Shown here one piece after another: positions 34,691-43,655 of a DNA stretch of 64,000 bases; the stretch's first letter is position 1, and each line of letters starts with the position of its first letter. A program made the position numbers and the translations under genes. This DNA is from Magnetospira sp. QH-2. GTDB taxonomy: Bacteria > Pseudomonadota > Alphaproteobacteria > Rhodospirillales > Magnetospiraceae. The stretch is from contig NZ_FO538765.1 of assembly GCF_000968135.1 (NCBI RefSeq), positions 1,937,819-2,001,818 on the forward strand. The letters are read 5' to 3'. The notes beneath the pieces are model-generated. The model ran no database searches, was not told the origin of the DNA, and saw nothing but the letters and a program-made list of their open reading frames with translations.

Positions 34691-35020
34691 TTGGCTGTCG
34701 TACTCGCGGATCTGGAAACCAACGCCCGGCTGGCAAGCGGCCTCCTCAAGGCCATGAGCAATGAACGCCGCCTGCTCATTCTCTGTCAACTGGTCCATGG
34801 CGAACGCACCGTTAGCCAGCTCGAAGACGTCATCGGCCTTAGCCAGTCCGCGCTTTCGCAGCATTTGGCGGTGCTGCGCCAGAATGATCTTGTGAAAACC
34901 CGGCGCGAAGCCCAATCGATCTATTATTCACTGGCAGGCCCGGCTCCCAAGGCAGTGATCGAGACTCTGTATGGCCTGTTCGGCAAGAATACTTCCTGCG
35001 ATCCTGAAAACTGCGCCTGA
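34691..35020 (+). CDS. ArsR-family regulator, BigR/SqrR-like
   Basis: 109 residues, one winged helix: KAMSNERRLLILCQLVHGERTVSQLEDVIGLSQSALSQHLAVLR then KTRREAQSIYYSLA. Cysteines at 32 (ILCQL) and at 103 and 108 in the C-terminal tail sit near the positions of the two sensing cysteines of BigR/SqrR, which form a persulfide-linked bridge with reactive sulfur species. The sensing role is inferred. TTG start, 8 nt after AGGGGG. Terminator follows; the operator-like palindrome upstream suggests autorepression. Confidence 0.82.
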   Translation: MAVVLADLETNARLASGLLKAMSNERRLLILCQLVHGERTVSQLEDVIGLSQSALSQHLAVLRQNDLVKTRREAQSIYYSLAGPAPKAVIETLYGLFGKNTSCDPENCA

Positions 35021-35038
35021 TTCATTCAGCGCACAACG

Positions 35039-35079
35039 AAACGCCCCTTCGAGATAGTCGAAAGGGCGTTTTGTTTTTT
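35039..35079 (+). terminator. Intrinsic terminator after arsR
   Basis: AAACGCCCCTTCGA pairs with TCGAAAGGGCGTTT (one mismatch), followed by a T-rich run TTTTG then TTTTTT. Confidence 0.88.
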
Positions 35080-35104
35080 GTGGTATCCGTCTTTGCTTAA
35101 ATCA

Positions 35105-35138
35105 CATCGCGTTCAATCGAATTCGATTGAACGCGATG
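35105..35138. repeat. 34-bp perfect palindrome
   Basis: CATCGCGTTCAATCGAA followed at once by its exact reverse complement. It lies 12 bp past the stop of the universal-stress gene (minus strand) and beyond the arsR terminator. The core ATCGAATTCGAT matches the core of the palindrome at 23737-23766 at all but one base. Confidence 0.9.
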
Positions 35139-35150
35139 GGCTTTAAATAT

Positions 35151-36104
35151 TTAGCGAACCACCAGCACCGAATTGAATGCCTTTTGCATGATCTTGTAGG
35201 CCACGGAGCCCTTGATCAGTCGCTGCAAGCCCGATTTCTCGCTCTCCGATACCACGATCAGCGAGTAGTCCGGGCCGGTCTCGACGATTTGGTCAACCGG
35301 ATCACCGACCTTGACGATGGTCTCCTCGACATTGACCTTCATCTCTTCCAAGATCGTCTTGGCTTTTTCCACCGCGATTTCGGCGTCCGCCTCGCCGGAC
35401 GCCTCAAGGGCCACCGACATTAGAGAGATGGGGCACTCGCAGCGGCTGGCCAGTATTGCGTCCTGACGTACCGCATCCAGTGACACTTCCGAACCATCGG
35501 TACATATCAGATGACCATTGCCTTCGGTCAACTCTCGGGCCACCAGCACCGAACAAGGTGCCTTGGTCGCCACATGTTCCGCAACTTCCGGGTCCCAGAA
35601 GCTGGCCAGACGCCCGCCCCTCCAGCGCTCCGAGGCACCGAGGATGATCAGGTCATACTGACCGATCTCCCATTGTTCAAGGATGCCCGTAGCAATATTG
35701 GCGGCGGTCTTGAGCTTGAGGATGATCTGCTTGCCGTCCTCGTTGCGGTAGACGATCTTGTTGTCGCCCAATGGATCCCCCGCAACATCCGTGTGGAAGG
35801 ACTCGCTGCTCCATCCATCGCCCATGACACCCAATTCGGCCAGCATCTCCAGCCCGGTCTTCAAATACTTGATTCCCGGCAGTTCGAGCCCCCAATCGAG
35901 CATGTTCTCGCGGGCGACACTGACCTGCAGACCACCGGAGCGGAGCCCCTGATCCACCGCCCGCACATAGACCAGGCAGATATCGGCATCAACACCGCCT
36001 CCCAGTTTGGCTGCATAACGTAGTCCGCGATAGGATTCGTCGGAGCCATCGATACAGACCAGGATTCTAAATCGGCTATTGTCGATTTTCTCTAGTTCCA
36101 GCAT
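35151..36104 (-). CDS. Tandem universal stress protein (UspA family)
   Basis: 317 residues with two UspA-like domains. The first starts RFRILVCIDGSDESYRGLRYA, the second HLICTDGSEVSLDAVRQDA and ends GSVAYKIMQKAFNSVLVVR, with the G-2x-G-9x-G(S)-like tail partly kept (SEKSGLQRLIKGSVAYK). They bind nucleotides and act in stress adaptation. ATG 36104 (MLELEKIDNS) is used; upstream in-frame codons run into the transporter gene. It is 22 bp downstream of the DASS transporter, so the two are probably co-expressed. Confidence 0.9.
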   Translation of the reverse strand: MLELEKIDNSRFRILVCIDGSDESYRGLRYAAKLGGGVDADICLVYVRAVDQGLRSGGLQVSVARENMLDWGLELPGIKYLKTGLEMLAELGVMGDGWSSESFHTDVAGDPLGDNKIVYRNEDGKQIILKLKTAANIATGILEQWEIGQYDLIILGASERWRGGRLASFWDPEVAEHVATKAPCSVLVARELTEGNGHLICTDGSEVSLDAVRQDAILASRCECPISLMSVALEASGEADAEIAVEKAKTILEEMKVNVEETIVKVGDPVDQIVETGPDYSLIVVSESEKSGLQRLIKGSVAYKIMQKAFNSVLVVR

Positions 36105-36126
36105 GACCTCATCCCTCGTTTTTTCG

Positions 36127-37863
36127 TTATACGCCAAGCATTGGCCAATAAATGGCCGCCGCCACCAACATAACAATGGTCGACATGACGGCCATCTTCC
36201 AACCGACATTGAGGAAATCCGTGGTTTTCAGATATCCCGACGCATAGACAATGGTGCAGGCCGGGGTTCCAACCACGGTCAGATAGGCAAAGGCCGATGA
36301 GACGGCGGTGATAAAGCCGATGATGATCGGGCTTTCATTGGCCGCCGTGGCCAAGTTCAACACGATGGGCCCCAGAACCGCCACGGCGGCACCGTTGGAC
36401 ATTGTATTGGTGACGCCGGTGGTCAGCACGGACACCGCGGCCCATAGACCATAGCCTTCGCTGGCCCCAATGGGTTCCAGCATGGCCAGGAAGCTCTCAG
36501 CCACCCACTTGGCCGCCCCGGTATCCTTCATTTGCACACCGAGCGAGATCGCCGCCGCATAGAGCAAGACAACGCCCCAGTTGACCCCGGAGTTAACGTC
36601 TTCCCACTTCACCAGCCCGGCGACCAGGAACATAGCCGCGCCAAGGACCGCAACGGTTCCCATGCCTATCTGACCAGACACCAATATCCAGCCCAGCAGG
36701 ATCAAGACGAACAGGAAGATCGACACATAATCCGCGCCCTTCATCGGTCCCTGCTCTTCGATCTGCGCGCGCAGCTTCACGACGGCGCGGGACAGGTCCT
36801 TATATTCCGGCTTAAAGGTGAACAGCAAAATGATGGTCACAAACGGAATTTGTAGCAGGAACATCGGATAGGCGAACGTCATCCACTTCACGTAGTCGAT
36901 GAGGAACTTGAAGGTCTCCGGGTTGGTCGGATCATAGAAAAAGTCTTTCCAATAGCCGATCATGATGGCGTTACGCGCGCCGCCCGAAGGGGTACCGATA
37001 CCCGCCACCGAGCACCCATAGGAAATGGAAAACAACAGCACCGCCGCCAGATTGCGAACCTTTTTCGGATCATCAGAGGTCAGGGTGATCAGAGTGATTC
37101 CCACCGGCAACATCATGGCGGCAACGGTGTGCTCACCAATGAAGGACGCCAGCAGACCGGAAACAACGGTGATCCCAAAAGCGATCCGCGCTGTCTTGGT
37201 GCCGGTCATCTTGACGATGAAAAAGGCGATGCGCTTGTCGAGCTTCTGTTTCACCACGGCCACGGCCAGCATCAGCGAGCCCATGATAAACAGCACCGAA
37301 TCTTTCATCAGGCTGCGCGCCACATCCGATGAATCCAGCCCCAACAGCAAAACCTGCGCTACCACGATCAGCAATGCCACCGTGGGCAGGGGAACTGGCT
37401 CGGTGACAAATAAGATCGTCGCCACCACCGACATGGTCAGCACCGCCATGCCCGCCGAGGTCAGCCCCTCTGGCGTTGGAATGGACAAGAGCACAACACC
37501 AACGCCCATGGCGATGATGAACCAGCGTTTTTCCCAGAAGACCGCCAGGGACTTGGCCTGTTGCAGGCGCGCGGCACGTTTGGCAACTTTCGAAACAGGC
37601 GCCTCTCCGGCGGCGGCCGGACGCAAAGCCCGAACGGCGTCCAAATGCATGCCGACAATAAGGATGGGTATTTGGAATAGTCCCTTGGTCAAGGCAAAGA
37701 TCAGGCTGAACAGAACAACCACACCTTCCTTGAAATAGTAAAGGACTTCACCGATGGCCGATCGCGATTGAACATCTTCACCGCGCTCTGCATCAGTCAA
37801 ATCACTGGTATCATGATCGGATTCGGTTGGGAATTCCTCCCCGGGCTTTTTAGCCTCGGCCAT
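36127..37863 (-). CDS. DASS/SLC13-family anion:Na+ symporter
   Basis: 578 residues. An acidic soluble head (1-40) precedes about 11-13 membrane helices. Two DASS half-repeats are visible, the first ending at GIGTPSGGARNAIMIGY, the second at LTVVGTPACTIVYASGYL; the GTP-x motif replaces the SNT motif of dicarboxylate carriers. Substrate unresolved: sulfate, C4-dicarboxylate or another anion. A TATAAT at 37921-37916 (minus strand) lies about 55 bp upstream. The uspA-family gene is downstream in the same unit. Confidence 0.88.
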   Translation of the reverse strand: MAEAKKPGEEFPTESDHDTSDLTDAERGEDVQSRSAIGEVLYYFKEGVVVLFSLIFALTKGLFQIPILIVGMHLDAVRALRPAAAGEAPVSKVAKRAARLQQAKSLAVFWEKRWFIIAMGVGVVLLSIPTPEGLTSAGMAVLTMSVVATILFVTEPVPLPTVALLIVVAQVLLLGLDSSDVARSLMKDSVLFIMGSLMLAVAVVKQKLDKRIAFFIVKMTGTKTARIAFGITVVSGLLASFIGEHTVAAMMLPVGITLITLTSDDPKKVRNLAAVLLFSISYGCSVAGIGTPSGGARNAIMIGYWKDFFYDPTNPETFKFLIDYVKWMTFAYPMFLLQIPFVTIILLFTFKPEYKDLSRAVVKLRAQIEEQGPMKGADYVSIFLFVLILLGWILVSGQIGMGTVAVLGAAMFLVAGLVKWEDVNSGVNWGVVLLYAAAISLGVQMKDTGAAKWVAESFLAMLEPIGASEGYGLWAAVSVLTTGVTNTMSNGAAVAVLGPIVLNLATAANESPIIIGFITAVSSAFAYLTVVGTPACTIVYASGYLKTTDFLNVGWKMAVMSTIVMLVAAAIYWPMLGV

Positions 37864-37973
37864 TTCCCGTTCCCCCTATGTTTCCCCTGGTCGGAGCTGA
37901 GCTCTCTATATGACGATTATATTGCCCTAATTTTACACACCACGCCACCGAACATTAGCCCCGCCGCATAAAC

Positions 37974-38010
37974 GCCGGACTCCGTCCATGCTCCATAGAG
38001 GGAGTCCGGC
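37974..38010 (-). terminator. Terminator after rpe
   Basis: A perfect 10-bp stem GCCGGACTCC/GGAGTCCGGC with a 17-nt loop, 8 bp past the rpe stop. On the minus strand a GTTTAT tail follows. Confidence 0.65.
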
Positions 38011-38018
38011 ATTTGGCA

Positions 38019-38681
38019 TTAGCCCGCAAACGAAGCGCGAATGGCGTCCATATTGGCCTTGTAGGCTTCCATGCCTTCGCCCTTGTAGACGGCGGAACCA
38101 GCGACCAGTACGTCGGCACCGGCATCCACCACGGCCTTGGCGGTGGCCGGACTGACGCCGCCATCCACTTCCAACTCGATGGGTCGATCGCCGATCATCT
38201 TGCGGATGCGGGCGATTTTTTCCAGTTGCGAATCGATAAAGCTCTGACCGCCGAAACCGGGGTTCACGGACATCACCAAGATAAGATCAACCTTGTCGAT
38301 CACGTACTCCAGGATCGATTCCGGGGTCGCCGGGTTGAGCGACAGACCAGCCTTCTTGCCCAGCGACCGGATGAACTGCAGGCTGCGATCAATATGGGGA
38401 TCGGCCTCGGCATGAACGGTGATGATATCGGCACCGGCATCGGCATAGTCCTGCAAGAACGGCTGAGCCGGATTGATCATCAGGTGCACATCAAACGGCA
38501 GTTTGGTCCAAGGCCGGATGCATTTGATGATCGGCGGGCCGAAAGTCAGATTGGGGACAAAGTGCCCGTCCATGACATCGATATGGATATAGTCGCAGCC
38601 ACCGTCGTCGATGGCTTTCACCTCTTCTCCAAGACGGGAGAAGTCGGCGGACAGGATGCTGGGCGCGATCTTAACGCTCAT
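38019..38681 (-). CDS. rpe: Ribulose-phosphate 3-epimerase
   Basis: 220 residues. It interconverts ribulose 5-phosphate and xylulose 5-phosphate. TIM-barrel motifs with metal/catalytic residues: [49 protein letters not shown] and [12 protein letters not shown]. Divergent from cbbP over 220 bp; the pairing links it to the Calvin cycle as well as the pentose phosphate pathway. Confidence 0.97.
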   Translation of the reverse strand: MSVKIAPSILSADFSRLGEEVKAIDDGGCDYIHIDVMDGHFVPNLTFGPPIIKCIRPWTKLPFDVHLMINPAQPFLQDYADAGADIITVHAEADPHIDRSLQFIRSLGKKAGLSLNPATPESILEYVIDKVDLILVMSVNPGFGGQSFIDSQLEKIARIRKMIGDRPIELEVDGGVSPATAKAVVDAGADVLVAGSAVYKGEGMEAYKANMDAIRASFAG

Positions 38682-38803
38682 GAATTTTTCCTCCGTGGTC
38701 TACTTATCTGGATCGAGCCCACCGCTGTGCGGTCAACTCCCCTGAAAAACGGATCACGGTTTGCCCGAATCCGTTCCCTCTCGCAATATTTTCTGTTTCT
38801 AAT

Positions 38804-38809
38804 ATACTG
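38804..38809 (+). promoter_or_regulatory. Candidate -10 box for cbbP
   Basis: TATACT (five of six to consensus) about 93 bp before the cbbP ATG. No convincing -35 is visible 16-18 bp upstream, as expected if an activator such as CbbR is needed; no CbbR site is claimed. Confidence 0.3.
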
Positions 38810-38901
38810 TCGGCGCCGTCCTGGCAATCAGGGCCGCCACGACACGAGAATCCGGTCAGCCGAAAACGGCGGCCAACGCAGGGGAATTCCAGGGGGAAAC
38901 C

Positions 38902-39783
38902 ATGTCCAAAGCCCATCCGATTATTGCCGTGACCGGCGCTTCCGGTTCCGGACGCAGTGTCGTCCGAGACGCCGTTCGCAAGGTCTGCGACCGGCAAGGT
39001 TTGAATCCCGCCTATGTGGATGGCGAAAGCTTCCACAAGTATAACCGCGCGGAAATGAAGGTCGCCCAGGATAAGGCCGTCCGCGCGGGTGAGCCCCTGC
39101 TGACCCACTTCGGGCCCGATGCCAATCTGTGGGAAGAACAAAAGCAATTCTTCAAAAAGTACGGGGACAGCGGAACGGGGCGTCACCGGCGCTACCTGCA
39201 TACGCAAGAAGAAGCCGACGCCTATGGCGATGGCACGGTCGGTCCCGGACAATTCACACCCTGCAAGGACATCCCGACCAATACCGACTTCATGCTGTAC
39301 GAAGGCCTGCATGGCGCGGTGAAAACCAATGATGTGGACATTGAATCCCTGGTGGATTTGCGCATCGGCGTGGTGCCGGTGGTCAATTTGGAATGGACTC
39401 AGAAGCTGTTGCGGGACGTGAACCAGCGCGGCTATTCCCAGGACGAAGTGATGAACGCCATCCTTGGGCGCATGGGCGACTACGTGCGCTATGTGATCCC
39501 GCAGTTCCACCATAGCCACATCAATTTCCAGAAAGTAGCCGTGGTCGATACCTCCAATCCACTGGTCGCCCGGGATATCCCCACCGATTCGGAGTGTCTG
39601 TTCGTGATCCGCTTCCGTGACCCGAAGGACCCCAAGGTGCCCGTGGACTTTCCCTATCTGGTGGACAAGATCCCCAACGCCAAAATGTCCCGGCGCAACA
39701 CGCTGGTCATCCCGGGTGGTGAGTTCGGCTTGGCTTTGGAACTGATCATGCCGCCGATCCTGAACGTTTTGCTCAGAGGTTAA
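38902..39783 (+). CDS. cbbP: Phosphoribulokinase (class I, CbbP)
   Basis: 293 residues. It phosphorylates ribulose 5-phosphate to ribulose 1,5-bisphosphate, the acceptor for Rubisco. The P-loop is TGASGSGRS and class I features FHKYNRAEMK, LYEGLHGAV, VPVVNLEWTQKL, and VVDTSNP are intact. At position 42, which is the catalytic Asp in the Rhodobacter sphaeroides enzyme (GDAFH), this protein has Glu (GESFH); Lys53 and His45 are kept. No Rubisco, aldolase or cbbR gene is in the window. GGGGG-rich ribosome site. Confidence 0.9.
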   Translation: MSKAHPIIAVTGASGSGRSVVRDAVRKVCDRQGLNPAYVDGESFHKYNRAEMKVAQDKAVRAGEPLLTHFGPDANLWEEQKQFFKKYGDSGTGRHRRYLHTQEEADAYGDGTVGPGQFTPCKDIPTNTDFMLYEGLHGAVKTNDVDIESLVDLRIGVVPVVNLEWTQKLLRDVNQRGYSQDEVMNAILGRMGDYVRYVIPQFHHSHINFQKVAVVDTSNPLVARDIPTDSECLFVIRFRDPKDPKVPVDFPYLVDKIPNAKMSRRNTLVIPGGEFGLALELIMPPILNVLLRG

Positions 39784-40286
39784 GCCCCGAAAGGATTGGC
39801 GCCGGGGCCGATGTCGAGGAAAGAATCCACGTCCAGAACGACCATAAGATTGCCTTTGAGGCGATAGACGCCGTCGGAATAGGACCGCCAGATATGGTCC
39901 ATGTTCGTCGGGGTTTGCTCGAAATCGCTGATGGGCAGGCTGATCACATCCCCGACCCGATCAATCAGCAAACTGTATAAATCAGGCCCGTTTTCGACGG
40001 TTAAAGCCATCGGCGGCTCATCATCGTCCGTGGCCATTGGCGGCAATCCAAGTCGGGCACGAACATCGATCACGGTGACGATGCGGCCCCGTAGGTTGAT
40101 CGACCCGGCCACTTCGGGCGGCGCCAAGGGAATGCGGGCAATCTGTTCGGGCTGCAAAATATCCTGCACGCGCAACACCGGGACACCGAACATCTGATCG
40201 CCAATATAAAACGTTACGAACTCACTGGATTCGGCTTGAACAACCTGAACATTCCGCCCCCGGGACGCGACCACGATTTCATTCAT
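39780..40286 (-). CDS. cheW: CheW-like chemotaxis coupling protein
   Basis: 168 residues, one CheW SH3-like domain: [22 protein letters not shown], the [21 protein letters not shown] stretch that contacts receptor and kinase, and [12 protein letters not shown]. It should couple the adjacent chemoreceptor to CheA. It overlaps that gene by 4 bp and converges on cbbP, also by 4 bp. No cheA, cheY or cheR is present. Confidence 0.93.
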   Translation of the reverse strand: MNEIVVASRGRNVQVVQAESSEFVTFYIGDQMFGVPVLRVQDILQPEQIARIPLAPPEVAGSINLRGRIVTVIDVRARLGLPPMATDDDEPPMALTVENGPDLYSLLIDRVGDVISLPISDFEQTPTNMDHIWRSYSDGVYRLKGNLMVVLDVDSFLDIGPGANPFGA

Positions 40287-41629
40287 GAAAGTTCCCCCTT
40301 TCGGTCCAGATTGTCACCCAATTGATCCAGCAGACCCAGTACCTGCGCCGAGGCCTGCAACATCTGATGGGCCGACTCCAGGGCTCCGTCCAGATCTCCT
40401 TGCGCCAGTCTTTGCAGGGTTTCCCGGCCTACCGAATGCACCTGCTCATGGGGAACGGCCAGATCCAAAAAGGCCGGGTCCCGGGCAATGGCCGGATCCG
40501 TGACTTCGTCGTACCATTTGCCCAGGCGGCAATGATGGTGGTCGTCCAGGTCATCCGGACCCAACGCGATCCGACCGATCAGGGCATCCATGATCCGACG
40601 CTTAAAGGCCACATGGTCCGATTTGGCCAGATCCACCACTTTGTAGTCGATATCCTGGACGGCAAAAGCCGATACCTGCCCACAGAGCATATCGTTGGTG
40701 GAATCCAGATGTCCCACCAGCTTGGTGATCTCCATGGTATTGCGATTGGTCATATCGGCAATCAGATTGATGCCGCTTGAGACCTCGCTGGAGGCCTGAC
40801 GCTGCTGATTGAGGATCGATGCGATATCATGCATTTTGGCGTTGACGCCATCGACCTGGTCGCTGATCACCTGCATCTCGTCGCCGGTGGCGAGAATAAC
40901 GTCCTCGCCTTCTTGCACCGCCCGGGCCCCTTGCTGCATGGATCCGACGATGGCCTCCATCTCCCCCCGCAGCGTCCCGATTCGGCTTCGAATATTATCG
41001 GTGGCCTTGGCGGTTTGATTCGCCAGGTTTTTGACCTCGCCCGCGACCACGGCAAAGCCCTTGCCCGCCTCCCCGGCCCGAGCCGCCTCGATGGTGGCAT
41101 TCAGAGCCAAAAGATTGGTCTGCTTGGCGATGGCCTCGATGGATTGGACGATATCGCCGATCTCTTCGGAGGCCTTGGCCAGGGTGTCCACCTTGTTGGC
41201 GGCATCCTCCACGGCTCCGGCGATATTGTGCATGGTCTCCACCGCTCTTTGTGCAGCGTCCATGCCGTTACCAGCGGCCTCGCGCACGGCATAAGCATCT
41301 TGTGCCGCCGCTTCGGAGGTCTGAGCAATGCCGGTCACGGAGGCGACCATTTCCTCCGCCGCCGCCGCGATTCCTTGAGAGCGGTTGCTCACCTCGCGCA
41401 TGTCCCGGTACATCTCGGCCAGACTGACCATGGAGTCTCCGCATTCCACGGAAACCTCGATCAATCCGCGCAGGGTATGGCGCGCCCGGTCATGCAGCAT
41501 GCAAGACAGTTGGTGAATTTCCTTTTCGAAGGGTGTAATGCCTTCGGGAACCAGCCGATACTCGCCGCGTTCCAAATGCCGCAGGGACGCTTCCAAGTCA
41601 CCGGCATCGCGATTGGCCAGATCATCCAT
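40283..41629 (-). CDS. Soluble methyl-accepting chemotaxis protein with CZB domain
   Basis: 448 residues and no membrane segment. Residues about 45-325 form a coiled-coil signalling domain; the hairpin tip [19 protein letters not shown] binds CheA/CheW. The C-terminal part (about 340-440) is a CZB zinc-binding domain: [20 protein letters not shown] and PHEQVHSV provide the His/Cys ligands. Such receptors sense zinc or oxidants such as HOCl. Coupled to cheW by 4-bp overlap and divergent from ilvA. Confidence 0.93.
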   Translation of the reverse strand: MDDLANRDAGDLEASLRHLERGEYRLVPEGITPFEKEIHQLSCMLHDRARHTLRGLIEVSVECGDSMVSLAEMYRDMREVSNRSQGIAAAAEEMVASVTGIAQTSEAAAQDAYAVREAAGNGMDAAQRAVETMHNIAGAVEDAANKVDTLAKASEEIGDIVQSIEAIAKQTNLLALNATIEAARAGEAGKGFAVVAGEVKNLANQTAKATDNIRSRIGTLRGEMEAIVGSMQQGARAVQEGEDVILATGDEMQVISDQVDGVNAKMHDIASILNQQRQASSEVSSGINLIADMTNRNTMEITKLVGHLDSTNDMLCGQVSAFAVQDIDYKVVDLAKSDHVAFKRRIMDALIGRIALGPDDLDDHHHCRLGKWYDEVTDPAIARDPAFLDLAVPHEQVHSVGRETLQRLAQGDLDGALESAHQMLQASAQVLGLLDQLGDNLDRKGELS

Positions 41630-41757
41630 ATTCCATTATCCCTGTTGTGGATCGTTCAAATTCTACATTGGGAACGATTTATTTCGTTCGAGTCTAGATC
41701 AAGCGGCTGAAGATGTACAGAATGACCCACCCCCTAACAAACCCGGGAATAAACCTC

Positions 41758-43026
41758 GTGAGCCTCGACCTAGACCGTATCAAGACAGCCCAGCGCACTC
41801 TCACCGGCAAGGTGGTCCGCACACCGTTGGTGGATTCCCAATTGTTGTCTGATATCAGCGGCGCCAATGTTTTTTTGAAACTGGAGAACCTCCAATATAC
41901 GGCGTCGTTCAAGGAGCGTGGCGCTCTGGTCAAATTATCCAGCCTCAGCGACGAGCAAAGGGCACGCGGCGTGATCGCCATGTCGGCCGGCAATCATGCT
42001 CAGGGGGTGGCGCGCCATGCCAAGCTGATGGGTATCCCCGCAACCATCGTCATGCCCAAGGACACCCCTTTCGTCAAAGTGGCTCAGACCGAAATGCTGG
42101 GCGCCCGGGTGGTCTTGCATGGAGACACCCTGGGCGAGACCACCCGGCATGCGGAGATGCTGGCGGAACGGGAGAATTTCGTATTTGTCCATCCCTTTGA
42201 CGATGAAGCGGTGATGGCTGGCCAAGGCACCATCGCCTTGGAAATGCTGCAAGATCAACCGGATCTGGACGCCATTCTCGTGCCGGTGGGCGGGGGCGGC
42301 CTGCTGGCCGGAGTCGCGGTGGCGGCCAAGGCCATCAAGCCCGACATCCGAATCATCGGCGTCGAGGCGTCATTCTTTCCCTCCATGAAAGCGGCGGTCC
42401 AAGGCAGCGCACCGGCAGAAGGCGGCGCCACCATCGCCGAAGGCATCGCGGTCAAGACTCCCGGTGAACGGACCCGGGCCATCGCCGAGCAATGGGTGGA
42501 CGATTTCCTGGTGGTGGACGAGGCGGAAATGGAAAGCGCCGTTCAATTGTTGCTGGAAGTGGAGAAAACTGTGGCTGAAGGAGCCGGGGCCGCGCCCCTG
42601 GCGGCGCTGATCAAGTACCGAGACCAATTTCAGGGGCAATGCTGTGGACTGATCGTCTCCGGCGGCAATATTGATTCCCGGCTATTGGCCTCGATCTTGA
42701 TGCGTGGATTGGCCCGATCCGGACGCCTGGTGCGCTTGAGGATTTCCATCCCCGACCGACCGGGCCAATTGGCCGAGGTGGCCAAAGCCATCGGCAATTC
42801 CGGGGGCAACATCATTGAGATCCTGCACCAACGACTGTTCCACGATGTGCCAGTAAAAGCGACAGAGTTGGATGTGGTCGTGGAGACTCGAGGCCCCGAT
42901 CACACCAAGATCTTGATGGACGCCCTGCAAGCCGCAGGCTGCCCGGCGCGCCAATTGGCCAATACTTCGGTGGATGCGGTGGCGGCGGCCATGGTTCTGC
43001 CGCCTCACCATGCGGTTGAGGAATAG
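41758..43026 (+). CDS. ilvA: Threonine ammonia-lyase (dehydratase), ACT-domain form
   Basis: About 422 residues. PLP-dependent deamination of threonine to 2-oxobutanoate for isoleucine. The PLP lysine is in YTASFKERGAL, the substrate loop SAGNHAQG and the GGGG phosphate cup VPVGGGGLL are present. The C-terminal ~85 residues form one ACT domain (LRISIPDRPGQLAEVAKAIG), so an allosteric single-ACT form. GTG 41758 has GGGAA 8 nt upstream and gives the family's usual N-terminus; the frame opens to ATG 41713 without a good ribosome site. Confidence 0.9.
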   Translation: MSLDLDRIKTAQRTLTGKVVRTPLVDSQLLSDISGANVFLKLENLQYTASFKERGALVKLSSLSDEQRARGVIAMSAGNHAQGVARHAKLMGIPATIVMPKDTPFVKVAQTEMLGARVVLHGDTLGETTRHAEMLAERENFVFVHPFDDEAVMAGQGTIALEMLQDQPDLDAILVPVGGGGLLAGVAVAAKAIKPDIRIIGVEASFFPSMKAAVQGSAPAEGGATIAEGIAVKTPGERTRAIAEQWVDDFLVVDEAEMESAVQLLLEVEKTVAEGAGAAPLAALIKYRDQFQGQCCGLIVSGGNIDSRLLASILMRGLARSGRLVRLRISIPDRPGQLAEVAKAIGNSGGNIIEILHQRLFHDVPVKATELDVVVETRGPDHTKILMDALQAAGCPARQLANTSVDAVAAAMVLPPHHAVEE

Positions 43027-43027
43027 C

Positions 43028-43501
43028 TCAGGCCAGTTTTTCGTAGGCACCGCGGAAGTAGAGCAAAGGCTGCCCAGCACTGTCGTAGGCGGTTTCTTCC
43101 ACCCGACCAATCAGGATCAAATGATCTCCGCCGTCCTGGACCGAAGCCAGCCGACATTCCAGGTGTGCCAGACAGCCATCGATGCGCGGCACACCGTTGG
43201 AAGCCTCGCTCCAAGGAGTGGTATCGAATTTCTCCCGATCACGCTTGGCGAACAGGGTGGATATTTCCGCCTGGTCGTCGCGCAACACATTGATGTTAAA
43301 AGGGCTGTCCGGGGAGGTAAAAGCCTCGATATCGGCGGTGTTGGTCCCCAGGCAGACCAGCACCAAAGGCGGATCCAAAGATACCGAGGAAAAGGCGTTG
43401 ACGGTCACGCCCACCGGCTCGCCATCGGAAGTCTTTGCGGTCACCACCGTGATGCCGGTGGCAAAATGCCCGAGGGCGTTGCGGAACGTGCGTGGATCCA
43501 T
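43028..43501 (-). CDS. Flavin reductase-like FMN-binding protein
   Basis: 157 residues. The split-barrel flavin reductase fold shows FRNALGHFATGITVVTA, GVTVNAFSSVSLDPPLVLVCL, and FNINVLRDDQ, ending LLYFRGAYEKL. It probably reduces FMN/FAD with NAD(P)H, or supplies reduced flavin to a partner monooxygenase; none is nearby. ATG 43501 (MDPRTFRNAL) is preferred to an upstream extension. It converges on ilvA with a 1-bp gap. Confidence 0.88.
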   Translation of the reverse strand: MDPRTFRNALGHFATGITVVTAKTSDGEPVGVTVNAFSSVSLDPPLVLVCLGTNTADIEAFTSPDSPFNINVLRDDQAEISTLFAKRDREKFDTTPWSEASNGVPRIDGCLAHLECRLASVQDGGDHLILIGRVEETAYDSAGQPLLYFRGAYEKLA

Positions 43502-43655
43502 CGTGTGTCCATCCTTCTGTCTGACCGGCGGCACAGTGCGATATCACCCGTGTGGCGTCAAGAGAGGGAACCATCAATTCCACTCGTGTCACCCATGGAT
43601 ATCGGCATGAAGCGTGTTATATCCATAGAAGGACAATAAATTGACAGGATCCACC

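Noticed and set aside
34971-35020. Classical arsenic-type ArsR metal site
   Set aside because: The ELCVCDL-type CxC motif is absent; the cysteines fit BigR/SqrR positions better.
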